Translations under genes and position numbers: made by a program | Part shown: positions 1 through 7,616 of the stretch, piece after piece | Position numbering within the stretch: the stretch's first letter is position 1 | Layout of the letters: every line of letters starts with the position of its first letter | From: Oxalobacteraceae bacterium | GTDB taxonomy: Bacteria; Pseudomonadota; Gammaproteobacteria; Burkholderiales; Burkholderiaceae_D | Assembly: GCA_947464955.1 (NCBI GenBank) | Contig: CANHZI010000034.1 | Span: forward strand, 1-32,672 | Direction: 5' to 3' | Length of the DNA stretch: 32,672 nucleotides | The notes under the pieces: model-generated | What the model was told of the DNA's origin: nothing | The model's input: only the letters and a program-made list of their open reading frames with translations | Databases searched by the model: none

Positions 1-1
1 G

Positions 2-901
2 GCTTCTTATGATCGTGAGAACTGGTTCCGTGTTGAGACTGAATTTGACGGCAAAGTAATGACGATTAAACATACTCCCGATGCAGATAGTGTGTACTTC
101 GCTTATTTCGAACCGTATAGCTGGGAGCGCCATTTGGCTTTGCTCGGCAGTGTGGGCCAATCTGAACAGGTTAGTGTGGTGGATCTGGGCAATACGATTG
201 ATGGCCGCGATCTGAACATGGTCGTCGTTGGTAATCCAAGCGCTGAGAAGAAAGTTTGGATTATCGCCCGTCAGCACCCAGGTGAATCGATGGCTGAGTG
301 GTTGGTGGAGGGCACCTTAAACGCCCTGTTAGATCCAGCGAATCCAATCGCACGTGCGATTTTAGATCGTGCCGTGTTGTACATTGTGCCGAACATGAAT
401 CCGGATGGTTCTGTGCGCGGTAACTTGCGTACCAATGCGGCGGGTGCAAACCTCAACCGTGAATGGATGACACCATCGTTAGAAACAAGTCCGGAAGTGT
501 ACTACGTCAAAAAGAAAATTGAGGAAGTTGGTTGCGACCTGTTCCTTGATATACATGGCGATGAAGGCTTGCCGTATGTGTTTGTCGCAGGGAGCGAAAT
601 GTTGGAAGGGTTCAGCGAAAAGCAAACGCGCGAACAAAATGCCTTCGTTGATAGCTTCTGCGCTGCTAGCCCAGATTTCCAAACCCAGTATGGATACGAA
701 GCAAGCAAGTACAATGAAGATCTTCTGAAGTTGGCCTCCAAATACATCGGGCACACTTATAAATGCGTATCTTTGACTTTAGAATTACCATTCAAAGATA
801 ATGCGAATATGCCGGACCTAGAAGTGGGCTGGGATGGCTTGCGCAGTATGAAGTTGGGTGAAGCGATGCTACAACCTATTTTGACTTCATTGAAGGGCTA
901 A
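2..901 (+). CDS. M14-family zinc carboxypeptidase, 5' end outside the window
   Basis: The reading frame is open from base 2, before the first ATG at 59. Those upstream codons read like the N-terminal beta-domain of M14 carboxypeptidases of the cytosolic (CCP-like) type, so the gene starts outside the window and the ATG at 59 is internal. Counting from that ATG, the zinc ligands are H73 and E76 in RQHPGES and H166 in LDIHGDEG. NPDG and the NLR and NLNREW segments (about 114-136) form the substrate pocket, and E242 in LTLELPF fits the general-base glutamate. The family removes C-terminal residues from peptides, and bacterial members are cytosolic with poorly known substrates. No signal peptide can be judged because the N-terminus is missing. 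A CYTH gene follows 36 bp downstream, probably co-transcribed. Family assignment is strong; the substrate is unknown. Confidence 0.88.
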   Translation, partial: ASYDRENWFRVETEFDGKVMTIKHTPDADSVYFAYFEPYSWERHLALLGSVGQSEQVSVVDLGNTIDGRDLNMVVVGNPSAEKKVWIIARQHPGESMAEWLVEGTLNALLDPANPIARAILDRAVLYIVPNMNPDGSVRGNLRTNAAGANLNREWMTPSLETSPEVYYVKKKIEEVGCDLFLDIHGDEGLPYVFVAGSEMLEGFSEKQTREQNAFVDSFCAASPDFQTQYGYEASKYNEDLLKLASKYIGHTYKCVSLTLELPFKDNANMPDLEVGWDGLRSMKLGEAMLQPILTSLKG

Positions 902-937
902 GCTTGCTTCTTGATTTTGGTTTGAAAGATTCTGAAT

Positions 938-1414
938 ATGGGTTTGGAAATTGAGCGAAAGTTCTTGGTCTTAGGTGATTCTTGGAAGACCCTAGCAAAC
1001 CCCGTTTCGATGCGGCAGGGGTATTTGAGTAGTGATCCCGCACGTATCGTCCGTGTAAGAATTGAAGATCAATCTGCAATGTTAACGATCAAAGGCAAGT
1101 CCTTGGGCATTGAACGGGCAGAGTGGGAATATGCTATCCCGGTTCAGGATGCACAGCGTATGCTTGAAGATTTATGTGCGGGGCCTTTGATTGAGAAATT
1201 GCGTTATCGGATTCCGATGGCGGATTTCGTTTGGGAAGTGGATGAGTTCCTCGGTGATAATCTTGGTTTGGTCGTCGCCGAGATTGAGTTACAAGCGAGT
1301 GATCAGACTTTTCCTAAGCCAGATTGGGTTGGCGAAGAAGTTAGTCACGATCATCGCTACGCCAATTCTAACCTCTTGAAACATCCATATTCGGCTTGGT
1401 CTCAAGCAGCCTAA
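938..1414 (+). CDS. CYTH-domain protein, probable inorganic triphosphatase
   Basis: This 158-residue protein starts with MGLEIERKFLV, the ExExK signature (E4, E6, K8) of the CYTH/triphosphate tunnel metalloenzyme fold. Charged strand motifs follow, such as RVRIED and LTIKGK near residues 39-55 and EVDEF and AEIEL near 100-120, as expected for the eight-stranded tunnel that binds triphosphate and divalent metal. Stand-alone bacterial CYTH proteins of about 155 residues usually hydrolyse inorganic tripolyphosphate. The class also includes adenylate cyclase 2 and thiamine triphosphatase, so the substrate is inferred. It lies 36 bp after the carboxypeptidase and is followed by a strong hairpin terminator. 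Confidence 0.85.
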   Translation: MGLEIERKFLVLGDSWKTLANPVSMRQGYLSSDPARIVRVRIEDQSAMLTIKGKSLGIERAEWEYAIPVQDAQRMLEDLCAGPLIEKLRYRIPMADFVWEVDEFLGDNLGLVVAEIELQASDQTFPKPDWVGEEVSHDHRYANSNLLKHPYSAWSQAA

Positions 1415-1444
1415 GCTCCATCTAAAAGACAATAAAACAGCAAT

Positions 1445-1472
1445 AAAAAAGGCAGGAGTTTCCTGCCTTTTC
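1445..1472. terminator. Bidirectional rho-independent terminator
   Basis: The arms GGCAGGA (1451-1457) and TCCTGCC (1461-1467) pair perfectly around a 3-nt loop. An A-run lies before and a T-run after, so it can end transcription from both the CYTH gene (+) and the convergent DUF2863 gene (-). Confidence 0.85.
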
Positions 1473-1496
1473 TTGTTACTCTTCCATTCGAGAAAA

Positions 1497-2738
1497 TCAA
1501 TGCAAATGCACTGAACCTTCTGGTGGTGCATCGTCAGGCATCTCTGGATGTACAAGCTCGCCCTCTGCGTCGGCGTACAAAGGTGCTTGGCAATCGTCGC
1601 AATACTCCATCCCGAAAATATCCTCGAGGATATTGATGTTGGTGACCCCACTTTCTGTGAGTAGCGTTGGAATTTCGCCGAGTCTTTCGTCCATTTGGTG
1701 TATCGATGGCCCAATCAAAGCATTGATCTCATCTTCTTGTTGGTAGAGCGGCCAAATCACACCATAGATCACTTCCGGCTCGTTCTTGAGTGTGAACCCC
1801 ACCCGTAATTCATCGACTTGACCTGGGTGAGTTTCCGGCCCAAAACGTCCAATGACTGCGCCCAAATCCGATGCTTCAACATTTAATGTCTGTGTAAGGT
1901 AAAAAACTGCCGAACGAATTGAGATGGGGCGTATCAAAATATCGGCTTCGCGGCACGCCGAGTAATAGGCTTCAGGTAGTAAGAATTCGAACCCGCAACC
2001 AGGGAGTAAATGTGCAACCTCTGCATGTGCTCTTTGTTTCCAGATCAGCAGAGTCGCTTCTTTCGCTTTAGCGATATCGAATGGCGATGGTGTCATCTGC
2101 CATTGGAAAACAGGTGAATTGGCTGGAGCGAGTATCACTCCTAAGAGATAGCGACTGTCAGCCAAAAAAGGTACTGTTTTTGGTAAATCTTTATTGGCAA
2201 TGATGGGCTTGTTATTGAGATAGTCTTTGGCTGTGTGGTGTAAAACATCGTTCACATCGCAGTAAGTTTGCGGGAGCTGGTCGATTGAATATAAGGTCGG
2301 CAAGATGCTCACCTGAACACCTTTGCAGAGCAATGATTCGCGCCAACTCGTCGTCAACGATTTCAATATCGCTGCCGGGATACTTCCCGAAAATATTTCG
2401 AATCTGCTCCAAGCTAAAATGGGGGCAGCAACGAGAATAATTTCGTATTCAGAATCGCCATCCTTAATCTGATCCGCAGTCGCTTTCGACTCTATTGATT
2501 CGATCAAGATTTCGTAGGCATCGGGCAGATTAGTAAAGACGTGCTCTGCAGCCGCGTCCAACACTGTCTGATGCTTGAGTTCGAGGTTTTTGGCGACCAG
2601 TGTGTCAAGTAAGTTTTGCCAATCTTGATCTTCGAGTCTACTACCTGCTTGAGAAATCGCTTGGGCTAAGTTGGCGATACGCAAAGCATCGCCGGCCAAT
2701 TTTTGAATTTTCTTTTTGGGTGCGCGTCGCATAGTCAT
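1497..2738 (-). CDS. DUF2863-type protein of unknown function
   Basis: This 413-residue protein has no signal peptide and no clear membrane segment. I recognise it as resembling DUF2863, a family found mostly in Burkholderiales, from its basic N-terminus (MRRAPKKK), a helical region of small residues, a central alpha/beta part, and an acidic C-terminal tail. The tail has one CDDC pair (about residues 377-380) followed by HPEMPDDAPPEG, which could bind metal or form a disulfide. No catalytic motif is visible, so I assign no function. The ATG at 2738 or the third codon (MRRAP) could be the start; neither has a strong ribosome-binding site. It is transcribed after the glutathione transferase gene on the same strand, 74 bp downstream of it. 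Confidence 0.75.
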   Translation of the reverse strand: MTMRRAPKKKIQKLAGDALRIANLAQAISQAGSRLEDQDWQNLLDTLVAKNLELKHQTVLDAAAEHVFTNLPDAYEILIESIESKATADQIKDGDSEYEIILVAAPILAWSRFEIFSGSIPAAILKSLTTSWRESLLCKGVQVSILPTLYSIDQLPQTYCDVNDVLHHTAKDYLNNKPIIANKDLPKTVPFLADSRYLLGVILAPANSPVFQWQMTPSPFDIAKAKEATLLIWKQRAHAEVAHLLPGCGFEFLLPEAYYSACREADILIRPISIRSAVFYLTQTLNVEASDLGAVIGRFGPETHPGQVDELRVGFTLKNEPEVIYGVIWPLYQQEDEINALIGPSIHQMDERLGEIPTLLTESGVTNINILEDIFGMEYCDDCQAPLYADAEGELVHPEMPDDAPPEGSVHLH

Positions 2739-2781
2739 AGTTTTTAATGAATGAATTTCAGTTTCAAGAAGTGCGCACGTT

Positions 2782-2803
2782 TGGGCTCACGTGAGGCAGC
2801 CCA
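2782..2803 (-). terminator. Weak hairpin between the yfcG-like and DUF2863 genes
   Basis: TGGGCT (2782-2787) and AGCCCA (2798-2803) form a 6-bp stem with a 10-nt loop just downstream of the glutathione transferase stop codon. No T-run follows in the minus direction, so it may only be a partial terminator or an mRNA 3'-end stabiliser. Confidence 0.3.
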
Positions 2804-2812
2804 GAGCATCCA

Positions 2813-3505
2813 TTATCGTTTGGCGTACTGAGTTTTGCCAAACAAAATATCGCGTGTTTTATCATCTGTCAGCGCTTTGCGTGAACTTGCCAACACGCTT
2901 AACCCGCGTTGAACAGTAGGGCGTGCATTGATCTCATCGAACCAGCGTTTGGTATTGGGGAAGTCATTCCAGTCCACGCCTTGATTCGCAGCTGAACGCG
3001 TCCATGGGAAGCAGGCGATATCTGCGATCGTGTAGTTGTCACCGGCCAGATAGGCTGACTGGCTTAGACGTTTCTCTAGTACGCCGTAGAGCCGATTTGC
3101 CTCGTTGGTATAACGATTGAATGCATACTCAATTTTCTCAGGTGCATAGATACGGAAGTGATGCGCTTGACCTAGCATAGGACCCAAGCCACCCATTTGG
3201 AACATCAACCATTGTAAGCATTCATATTTTTCGCGATCCGTATCGCCAAGAAAACGTGCGGCTTTGCCGGCTAAATACACCAAGATAGCACCTGATTCGA
3301 AGAGGGCGATTGGTTTACCATCGGGTCCATCAGCGTCGACGATTGCTGGGATTTTATTGTTGGGAGAAATGGCAAGAAATTCCGGTTTGAATTGATCACC
3401 CGCGCCGATATCAACGGGAATAGCGCGGTAAGGAATGCCACACTCTTCCAACATGATGTGAATTTTGTGTCCATTTGGGGTGGGCCATGTATACACGTCG
3501 ATCAT
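2813..3505 (-). CDS. yfcG: YfcG-like glutathione S-transferase / disulfide-bond reductase
   Basis: This cytosolic protein of about 230 residues closely matches the Nu-class YfcG/YghU family, which reduces disulfides and organic peroxides using glutathione. Visible landmarks are the N-terminal PTPNGHK segment, SPNNKIPAIVD with the cis-proline, LFESGAILVYL (glutathione gamma-glutamyl contact), the QMGGLGPMLGQ stretch typical of YfcG, and the C-terminal YTIADIACFPW helix signature. I place the start at the ATG at 3505. A TTG four codons upstream would lie inside the GGAGAG ribosome-binding site, so the longer reading is unlikely. It lies upstream of the DUF2863 gene and divergent from the BlaI-type regulator. 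Confidence 0.88.
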   Translation of the reverse strand: MIDVYTWPTPNGHKIHIMLEECGIPYRAIPVDIGAGDQFKPEFLAISPNNKIPAIVDADGPDGKPIALFESGAILVYLAGKAARFLGDTDREKYECLQWLMFQMGGLGPMLGQAHHFRIYAPEKIEYAFNRYTNEANRLYGVLEKRLSQSAYLAGDNYTIADIACFPWTRSAANQGVDWNDFPNTKRWFDEINARPTVQRGLSVLASSRKALTDDKTRDILFGKTQYAKR

Positions 3506-3542
3506 TTTTCTCTCCAAGTGTTGAGTTCAACCAAGTGAAATC

Positions 3543-3548
3543 ATTATA
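3543..3548 (-). promoter_or_regulatory. Candidate -10 box for the yfcG-like gene
   Basis: The minus strand reads TATAAT exactly, about 37 bp before the ATG at 3505, which fits a leader of about 30 nt. The expected -35 region is poor, so only the -10 is supported. Confidence 0.4.
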
Positions 3549-3637
3549 ACGCTTGATCTGCTAGTGAGCGTCCAGAGGTGGTGTACTTAGTGGTAAAAAG
3601 AAAGCATTAAAAAAAATTAAAATAAATCCCAAAAAGT

Positions 3638-3693
3638 TCTAGACAAGTCGATCTAGATCAACTAATCTAGATCATGTGATCTACTTAATTTAC
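3638..3693 (+). promoter_or_regulatory. Candidate operator array: four 14-bp repeats before the blaI-like gene
   Basis: TCTAGA occurs at 3638, 3652 and 3666, and a degenerate TCTACT at 3680, so the step is exactly 14 bp each time. The second and third copies sit in larger palindromes (GATCTAGATC at 3650-3659, ATCTAGATCA at 3665-3674). Four GATC sites fall within 32 bp. The array ends 16 bp before the start codon of a BlaI/MecI-type repressor. A possible -35 (TAGACA, 3640-3645) lies within it, after an A-rich stretch, but the matching -10 is poor. BlaI-type dimers bind palindromic sites, so this is probably an autoregulatory operator. Binding is inferred. Confidence 0.6.
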
Positions 3694-3709
3694 TCCTTGC
3701 AAGGTAAAC

Positions 3710-4123
3710 ATGAAGAACCTGTCCTCGAACACAGCTGCTGATAAAGCGATGAAGAAACGAACAAAACCGACTAGCGCTGAAATGGAAATGATGCGTGTGC
3801 TCTGGGAAATCGGGCCATCCACAGCCAAGCAAGTGCATGAGTTCGCGCAAAAGGCGCGTCCTGAATTGGCCTATGCATCGGTGTTGCGCTTGCTGCAAGT
3901 GATGCATAGTAAAGGGCAACTAAGCCGTGATGAGAGTCAACGTGCCCACGTCTATGCCGCCATCGCTGAGCAAGATAGTGTGCAAACGAGTCTGGTGAAA
4001 GACTTGATTCAAAAAGCATTTTCTGGTTCGGCTAAAGCATTGGTATTGGCTGCGTTGAAAAGTCATGTGAGTAAAGAAGAACGCGCTGAAATTCAACAAT
4101 TTCTGCACGGAGAAGAAGAATGA
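3710..4123 (+). CDS. BlaI/MecI/CopY-family transcriptional repressor
   Basis: This 137-residue protein carries a winged-helix DNA-binding domain at about residues 22-85: a PTSAEMEMMRVLW start, a recognition helix around AYASVLRLLQVMHSKGQL, and a wing ending in VYAAI. A short helical dimerisation tail (about 95-137) contains KAFSGSAKALVLAAL, which matches the family pattern. It is full length for the BlaI/MecI group. Family repressors bind palindromic operators and are inactivated by proteolysis triggered by a partner M56 membrane protease. That partner follows here with a 4-bp ATGA overlap, so translation is probably coupled. The beta-lactamase, mecA or copper genes usually regulated are not nearby. 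The repeat array just upstream is the likely binding site. Confidence 0.9.
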   Translation: MKNLSSNTAADKAMKKRTKPTSAEMEMMRVLWEIGPSTAKQVHEFAQKARPELAYASVLRLLQVMHSKGQLSRDESQRAHVYAAIAEQDSVQTSLVKDLIQKAFSGSAKALVLAALKSHVSKEERAEIQQFLHGEEE

Positions 4124-5562
4124 ATGCGCATCTTCCAAAGATCATTGATGCCATTGGTTGGGCGCTAGTGCATTTTGTTTGGCAAGGCGTCGTCTTGGCG
4201 CTCGTAACAGGATTCGTTCTATTTGTCCTTAAACGCGCTAGTGCACAGACGCGTTATGCCACCAATTGTATTGCATTAGTGGTCGCAATTTATCTGCCGA
4301 TCTCGGAACTCTGGTCCCGCTTAAATCAAGTTGAAGTATCCAGTAGTGGATCGATCACGGCAGTATTTTTTGATGTCGTTGCAAGTCAGGGATCAAACTG
4401 GGCATCGATACAGGCTTGGATACAAACCCAATTAAATTGGTTTGTGTTTGGATGGCTGTTGGTGGTTGCCTTGCTCGCGCTGAGATTGATTGTGGGTTTG
4501 GTTTGGCTGCACCAGTATCGTTATTGCCCTTATTCGAACGCAAACCATGAATGGCAGCAACGATTGGATGCAATGGCAACTCAATTTTCGCCAGGTATGC
4601 AAGTGCTGTTGCGTGTCGTTGATGATATTCAGAGCCCATTGACGATCGGTTGTATTCGGCCAGTTGTGTTGGTCCCCGCCGCTTTGTTGACCGGGATGTC
4701 CCCTGCACATTTAGACGCGTTGTTGGCGCACGAGTTGGCTCATATACGTCGTTACGATTTCTTGATCAATCTCTTACAAAACTTGATCGAAATGTTTTTG
4801 TTCTTCCACCCAGCAGTATGGTGGATATCAAAAAATATCCGCATTGAACGCGAGAACATTGCGGATGATTTAGCAGCACAAGTGTTAGGCGAACCGCGGC
4901 GTCTGGCACTTGCTTTACAGGAGTTGGAGCAAATCCAATTCGTCCAATCTCAACTTGCCTTAGCGGCACATGGAGGAAATCTCATGTTAAGAATTAAACG
5001 TCTGGTGCGACCAGAAGTGCAAAGCATCAATTGGAAAACCGCGGTGACTGCTGTCGGTGTTGCGACTGTCTGTATCGGTTTTGCGGCGAACGCGGCGATG
5101 CCAACGTATGTAGTTGGCAGTGATAAGTTAAGTAGTAAATCGATACCAAGCAGCTCAGTTATTGACTCTCTCATGGACAATACGCCGATCGAAGCATCAA
5201 TTTTAGATGCCGAGAAATTGAGTGAAGTCACTGATAACTCTAGTAATAAAACAGCGAAGCCAACTAAGAAAGACGTAGTACGAGCCGGGTATATTGATTT
5301 TGCAAAGGAAGGGTGCAGACCAGAGTATCCTCGCGCAGCATTGAGTAAAGAGTTGCAAGGTGTCTCTGCGCTTAAAGTTCGCATATCTGCGAAGGGAACG
5401 ATTGAGAATGTGATTATCGTGAAGTCGAGCGGTCATGAATTGCTCGATGATGCTGTCAAGAATCAACTAATGTCGGGGAAATGTATAAACAAACCCGGCA
5501 CGATTAATGGTAAGCCGCAGCAGACTACAACGCGTGTTGACTATGTTTGGACGCTTGATTAA
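4120..5562 (+). CDS. M56 (BlaR1-type) membrane metalloprotease with one TonB-type C-terminal domain
   Basis: This 480-residue protein has hydrophobic N-terminal helices (about 14-37, 48-62 and 108-131) and then the M56 protease domain, with HELAH at 204-208 and the downstream ERENIADD segment (243-250) that supplies another zinc ligand. A further membrane helix lies at about 306-326. The periplasmic part is a low-complexity linker followed by a TonB C-terminal-like domain (about 390-480) with CRPEYP and SSGHELLDDAV. Cys399 and Cys455 could form a disulfide. In BlaR1 the equivalent periplasmic position holds a penicillin-binding sensor, so here the sensor appears replaced. By analogy it senses a periplasmic signal and triggers loss of the adjacent repressor. 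The start overlaps the repressor stop. Confidence 0.88.
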   Translation: MNAHLPKIIDAIGWALVHFVWQGVVLALVTGFVLFVLKRASAQTRYATNCIALVVAIYLPISELWSRLNQVEVSSSGSITAVFFDVVASQGSNWASIQAWIQTQLNWFVFGWLLVVALLALRLIVGLVWLHQYRYCPYSNANHEWQQRLDAMATQFSPGMQVLLRVVDDIQSPLTIGCIRPVVLVPAALLTGMSPAHLDALLAHELAHIRRYDFLINLLQNLIEMFLFFHPAVWWISKNIRIERENIADDLAAQVLGEPRRLALALQELEQIQFVQSQLALAAHGGNLMLRIKRLVRPEVQSINWKTAVTAVGVATVCIGFAANAAMPTYVVGSDKLSSKSIPSSSVIDSLMDNTPIEASILDAEKLSEVTDNSSNKTAKPTKKDVVRAGYIDFAKEGCRPEYPRAALSKELQGVSALKVRISAKGTIENVIIVKSSGHELLDDAVKNQLMSGKCINKPGTINGKPQQTTTRVDYVWTLD

Positions 5563-5591
5563 GGCAGACACACGAAGAATGTTTGGGCTTG

Positions 5592-5623
5592 GCTCACATT
5601 TTGGACGTTGGGCAAATGTGAGC
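5592..5623 (+). other. Perfect hairpin between the two M56 genes
   Basis: GCTCACATTT (5592-5601) and AAATGTGAGC (5614-5623) form a perfect 10-bp stem with a 12-nt loop, 28 bp before the ATG of the second M56 gene. No strong T-run follows, only TAATTTC. It may be a leaky terminator or attenuator that tunes the two paralogues, an RNA-processing site, or a protein-binding site. Confidence 0.5.
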
Positions 5624-5651
5624 TAATTTCTTGAGTACAGGAAGAGCAAAG

Positions 5652-7538
5652 ATGCACGAACTACATAGAGTTATTGATGCGGTTGGCTGGGCAATAGTCA
5701 ATAGTGTTTGGCAGAGCATTGCGGTTGCTGCAGTATTGGCGGTGATGTCTGCCGTGCTGCGAAATGCGAATGCCCATGTGAAATATCTCCTCAATTGCTG
5801 CGCCTTATTAGTTTGCTTTGCGCTTCCGGTATCGTCAGTGATTAGCGATCTGACAGTGGCGCATTCCGCTGTGATCGTCCATAAGAAAGTGGACGTGGCT
5901 TTGGGGATGCAAACAGTGGAAGTCGCATCAAGCGGACTCAATGATTGGATTCAACTTCATTTGAAAGAACTTGTGTCGGTGTGGCTTGTTGTCGTTGTTT
6001 TCCTAGCGCTGAGATTTTGCCTAGGTCTGTGGTGGCTGCACAGCACGGTGAATGATCGCTCCAATCAAACCCATGCATATTGGCAGGAGAAGGTCGATTA
6101 TTTGAGTCGGTCTGTTGGCATCTCGTGTCGTGTCGCATTGTGTATCGTCAAAGATCTTCCGAGCCCTATTACCATGGGTTGCATACGCCCGACGATCTTA
6201 GTCCCTGCGGCATTGATCATGAAGATGGATCCGCGATTTTTAGAGGCTCTTTTGGCACATGAAATTGCCCACATCAAGCGTTACGATTATTTCTTCAATC
6301 TTGTTCAAAACCTTATTGAAATCATCTTGTTCTACCATCCAGCGGTTTGGTGGATCTCGAGACAAATACGTCAAGAGCGCGAAAACATAGCAGACGACAT
6401 TGCTGCCAGTATGTTGAAGGAGCCTCGTTGCCTCGCGCTCGCTTTGCAGGAGTTGGAATCTTTCCAATTCTCACTTACTCAACCTGCCCTTGGGGCACAT
6501 GGAGGTCATCTTATGTCTAGAATTAAACGTTTGGTCCGTCCTGAAAAGCACCCGTTTTCGATTAAGACCGTAATCACTTGCTTGCTCTTAACTGCGACCA
6601 GCATTGGTTTGGTAGCGCAAGCAAATAATCGCAATTCGAATACGCTAGAGTTGCCTGCGGCAGTAAAACAAGAGCCCGCTGCGGTATCCAACCCGAGTAC
6701 TGCTGTGGAGTCGACCCAAGAGCAGGCTAGTGCACAGACGAAGACTGCGCCGATTGCGACTAGCCAAACTGTGGTTCAGCTTCAAGAAAAAAATATAACA
6801 ACGCAAAGCGATTCTGGGGAAACAGTAGATGCGATCAAAGCTGAAACTAGAGATGAAAGTCCTACATCAGACAAGGCAGGGGAACAACCTCAAGCTGTTG
6901 AAAAAACCTATGTTTTCAAAGCCCCGAGAATTGACTTTTCTCATCCTAGTTGTCGTCCTGAATATCCCTTATCAGCTAGACGAATCGCTCCTTCTGGTAC
7001 GACCCAAGTTTTGGCTCAAGTAGCCGCGAACGGCCGGGTTGAAAAAGTGGATATCGTTGCCAGCAGCGGTTTTGTGACGCTTGACCAGGCGGTGCGGGAG
7101 GCTCTACTTTCTCCATCGTGTGTAGGTGTGCCAGGTACGATTGATGGTCAAGCCTACGCTGCACAGGTTAAGGCGGACTTTAATTGGACAGGAACGGTAG
7201 AAGCTGAGCTAGCAAAATCATCAAAGTTGCTTGAAGCTGCCAACTTAGCGTCGACGAGAGCTGCGGTGCTAAGTTTTGATAAACCAGAATGTCGTCCCGA
7301 ATATCCTCAAGCATCGCTCAAAAACGTAGAAACTGGCGTAACCCAAATGCTGGTTGCGGTGAGTGCAGATGGCCAGCTTTCTGATGTACGCGTCAGTAAG
7401 TCTAGTGGCTTTCGTGGTTTAGATAAGGCAATCGTCGCAAAACTCAGTCAGGGAAGTTGTAAGGCGCAAGCGAGTTTTGTCGATGGTCGTGCGGTTCCAT
7501 CGGTGGTTGAGGTTGGCTACACCTGGAAATTAAATTGA
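5652..7538 (+). CDS. M56 (BlaR1-type) membrane metalloprotease with two TonB-type C-terminal domains
   Basis: This paralogue of the preceding gene is about 628 residues long. The ATG at 5652 aligns with the first paralogue (MHELHRVIDAVGWA against MNAHLPKIIDAIGWA) and has AGGAAGAG upstream; a TTG at 5631 is less likely. It shows N-terminal membrane helices, HEIAH at about 203-207, ERENIADD near 242-249 and a last helix near 305-322. A long Ala/Gln/Thr-rich linker (about 330-420) leads to two TonB C-terminal-like domains (about 423-515 and 537-628). Each has CRPEYP, SSGFxxLD and a second Cys (434/490 and 547/603). The protease half closely parallels its neighbour, so tandem duplication followed by gain of a domain is likely. 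It may act on the same BlaI-type repressor. Confidence 0.87.
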   Translation: MHELHRVIDAVGWAIVNSVWQSIAVAAVLAVMSAVLRNANAHVKYLLNCCALLVCFALPVSSVISDLTVAHSAVIVHKKVDVALGMQTVEVASSGLNDWIQLHLKELVSVWLVVVVFLALRFCLGLWWLHSTVNDRSNQTHAYWQEKVDYLSRSVGISCRVALCIVKDLPSPITMGCIRPTILVPAALIMKMDPRFLEALLAHEIAHIKRYDYFFNLVQNLIEIILFYHPAVWWISRQIRQERENIADDIAASMLKEPRCLALALQELESFQFSLTQPALGAHGGHLMSRIKRLVRPEKHPFSIKTVITCLLLTATSIGLVAQANNRNSNTLELPAAVKQEPAAVSNPSTAVESTQEQASAQTKTAPIATSQTVVQLQEKNITTQSDSGETVDAIKAETRDESPTSDKAGEQPQAVEKTYVFKAPRIDFSHPSCRPEYPLSARRIAPSGTTQVLAQVAANGRVEKVDIVASSGFVTLDQAVREALLSPSCVGVPGTIDGQAYAAQVKADFNWTGTVEAELAKSSKLLEAANLASTRAAVLSFDKPECRPEYPQASLKNVETGVTQMLVAVSADGQLSDVRVSKSSGFRGLDKAIVAKLSQGSCKAQASFVDGRAVPSVVEVGYTWKLN

Positions 7539-7616
7539 GCCGAACTCGGTCAGGACGATGGCATTGTTCCGATAACAGCGGATGATGTCATCGTTCCCAC
7601 GCTAAAGAGAAAAGAG

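Noticed and set aside
3710-4123. Beta-lactam resistance system (blaI-blaR1)
   Set aside because: The protease partners lack a penicillin-binding sensor domain and no beta-lactamase or altered PBP gene is present, so a beta-lactam role is not supported.
4950-5384. 144-residue minus-strand open frame in the first M56 gene
   Set aside because: Shadow of the conserved M56/TonB coding frame, with no ribosome-binding site or domain.
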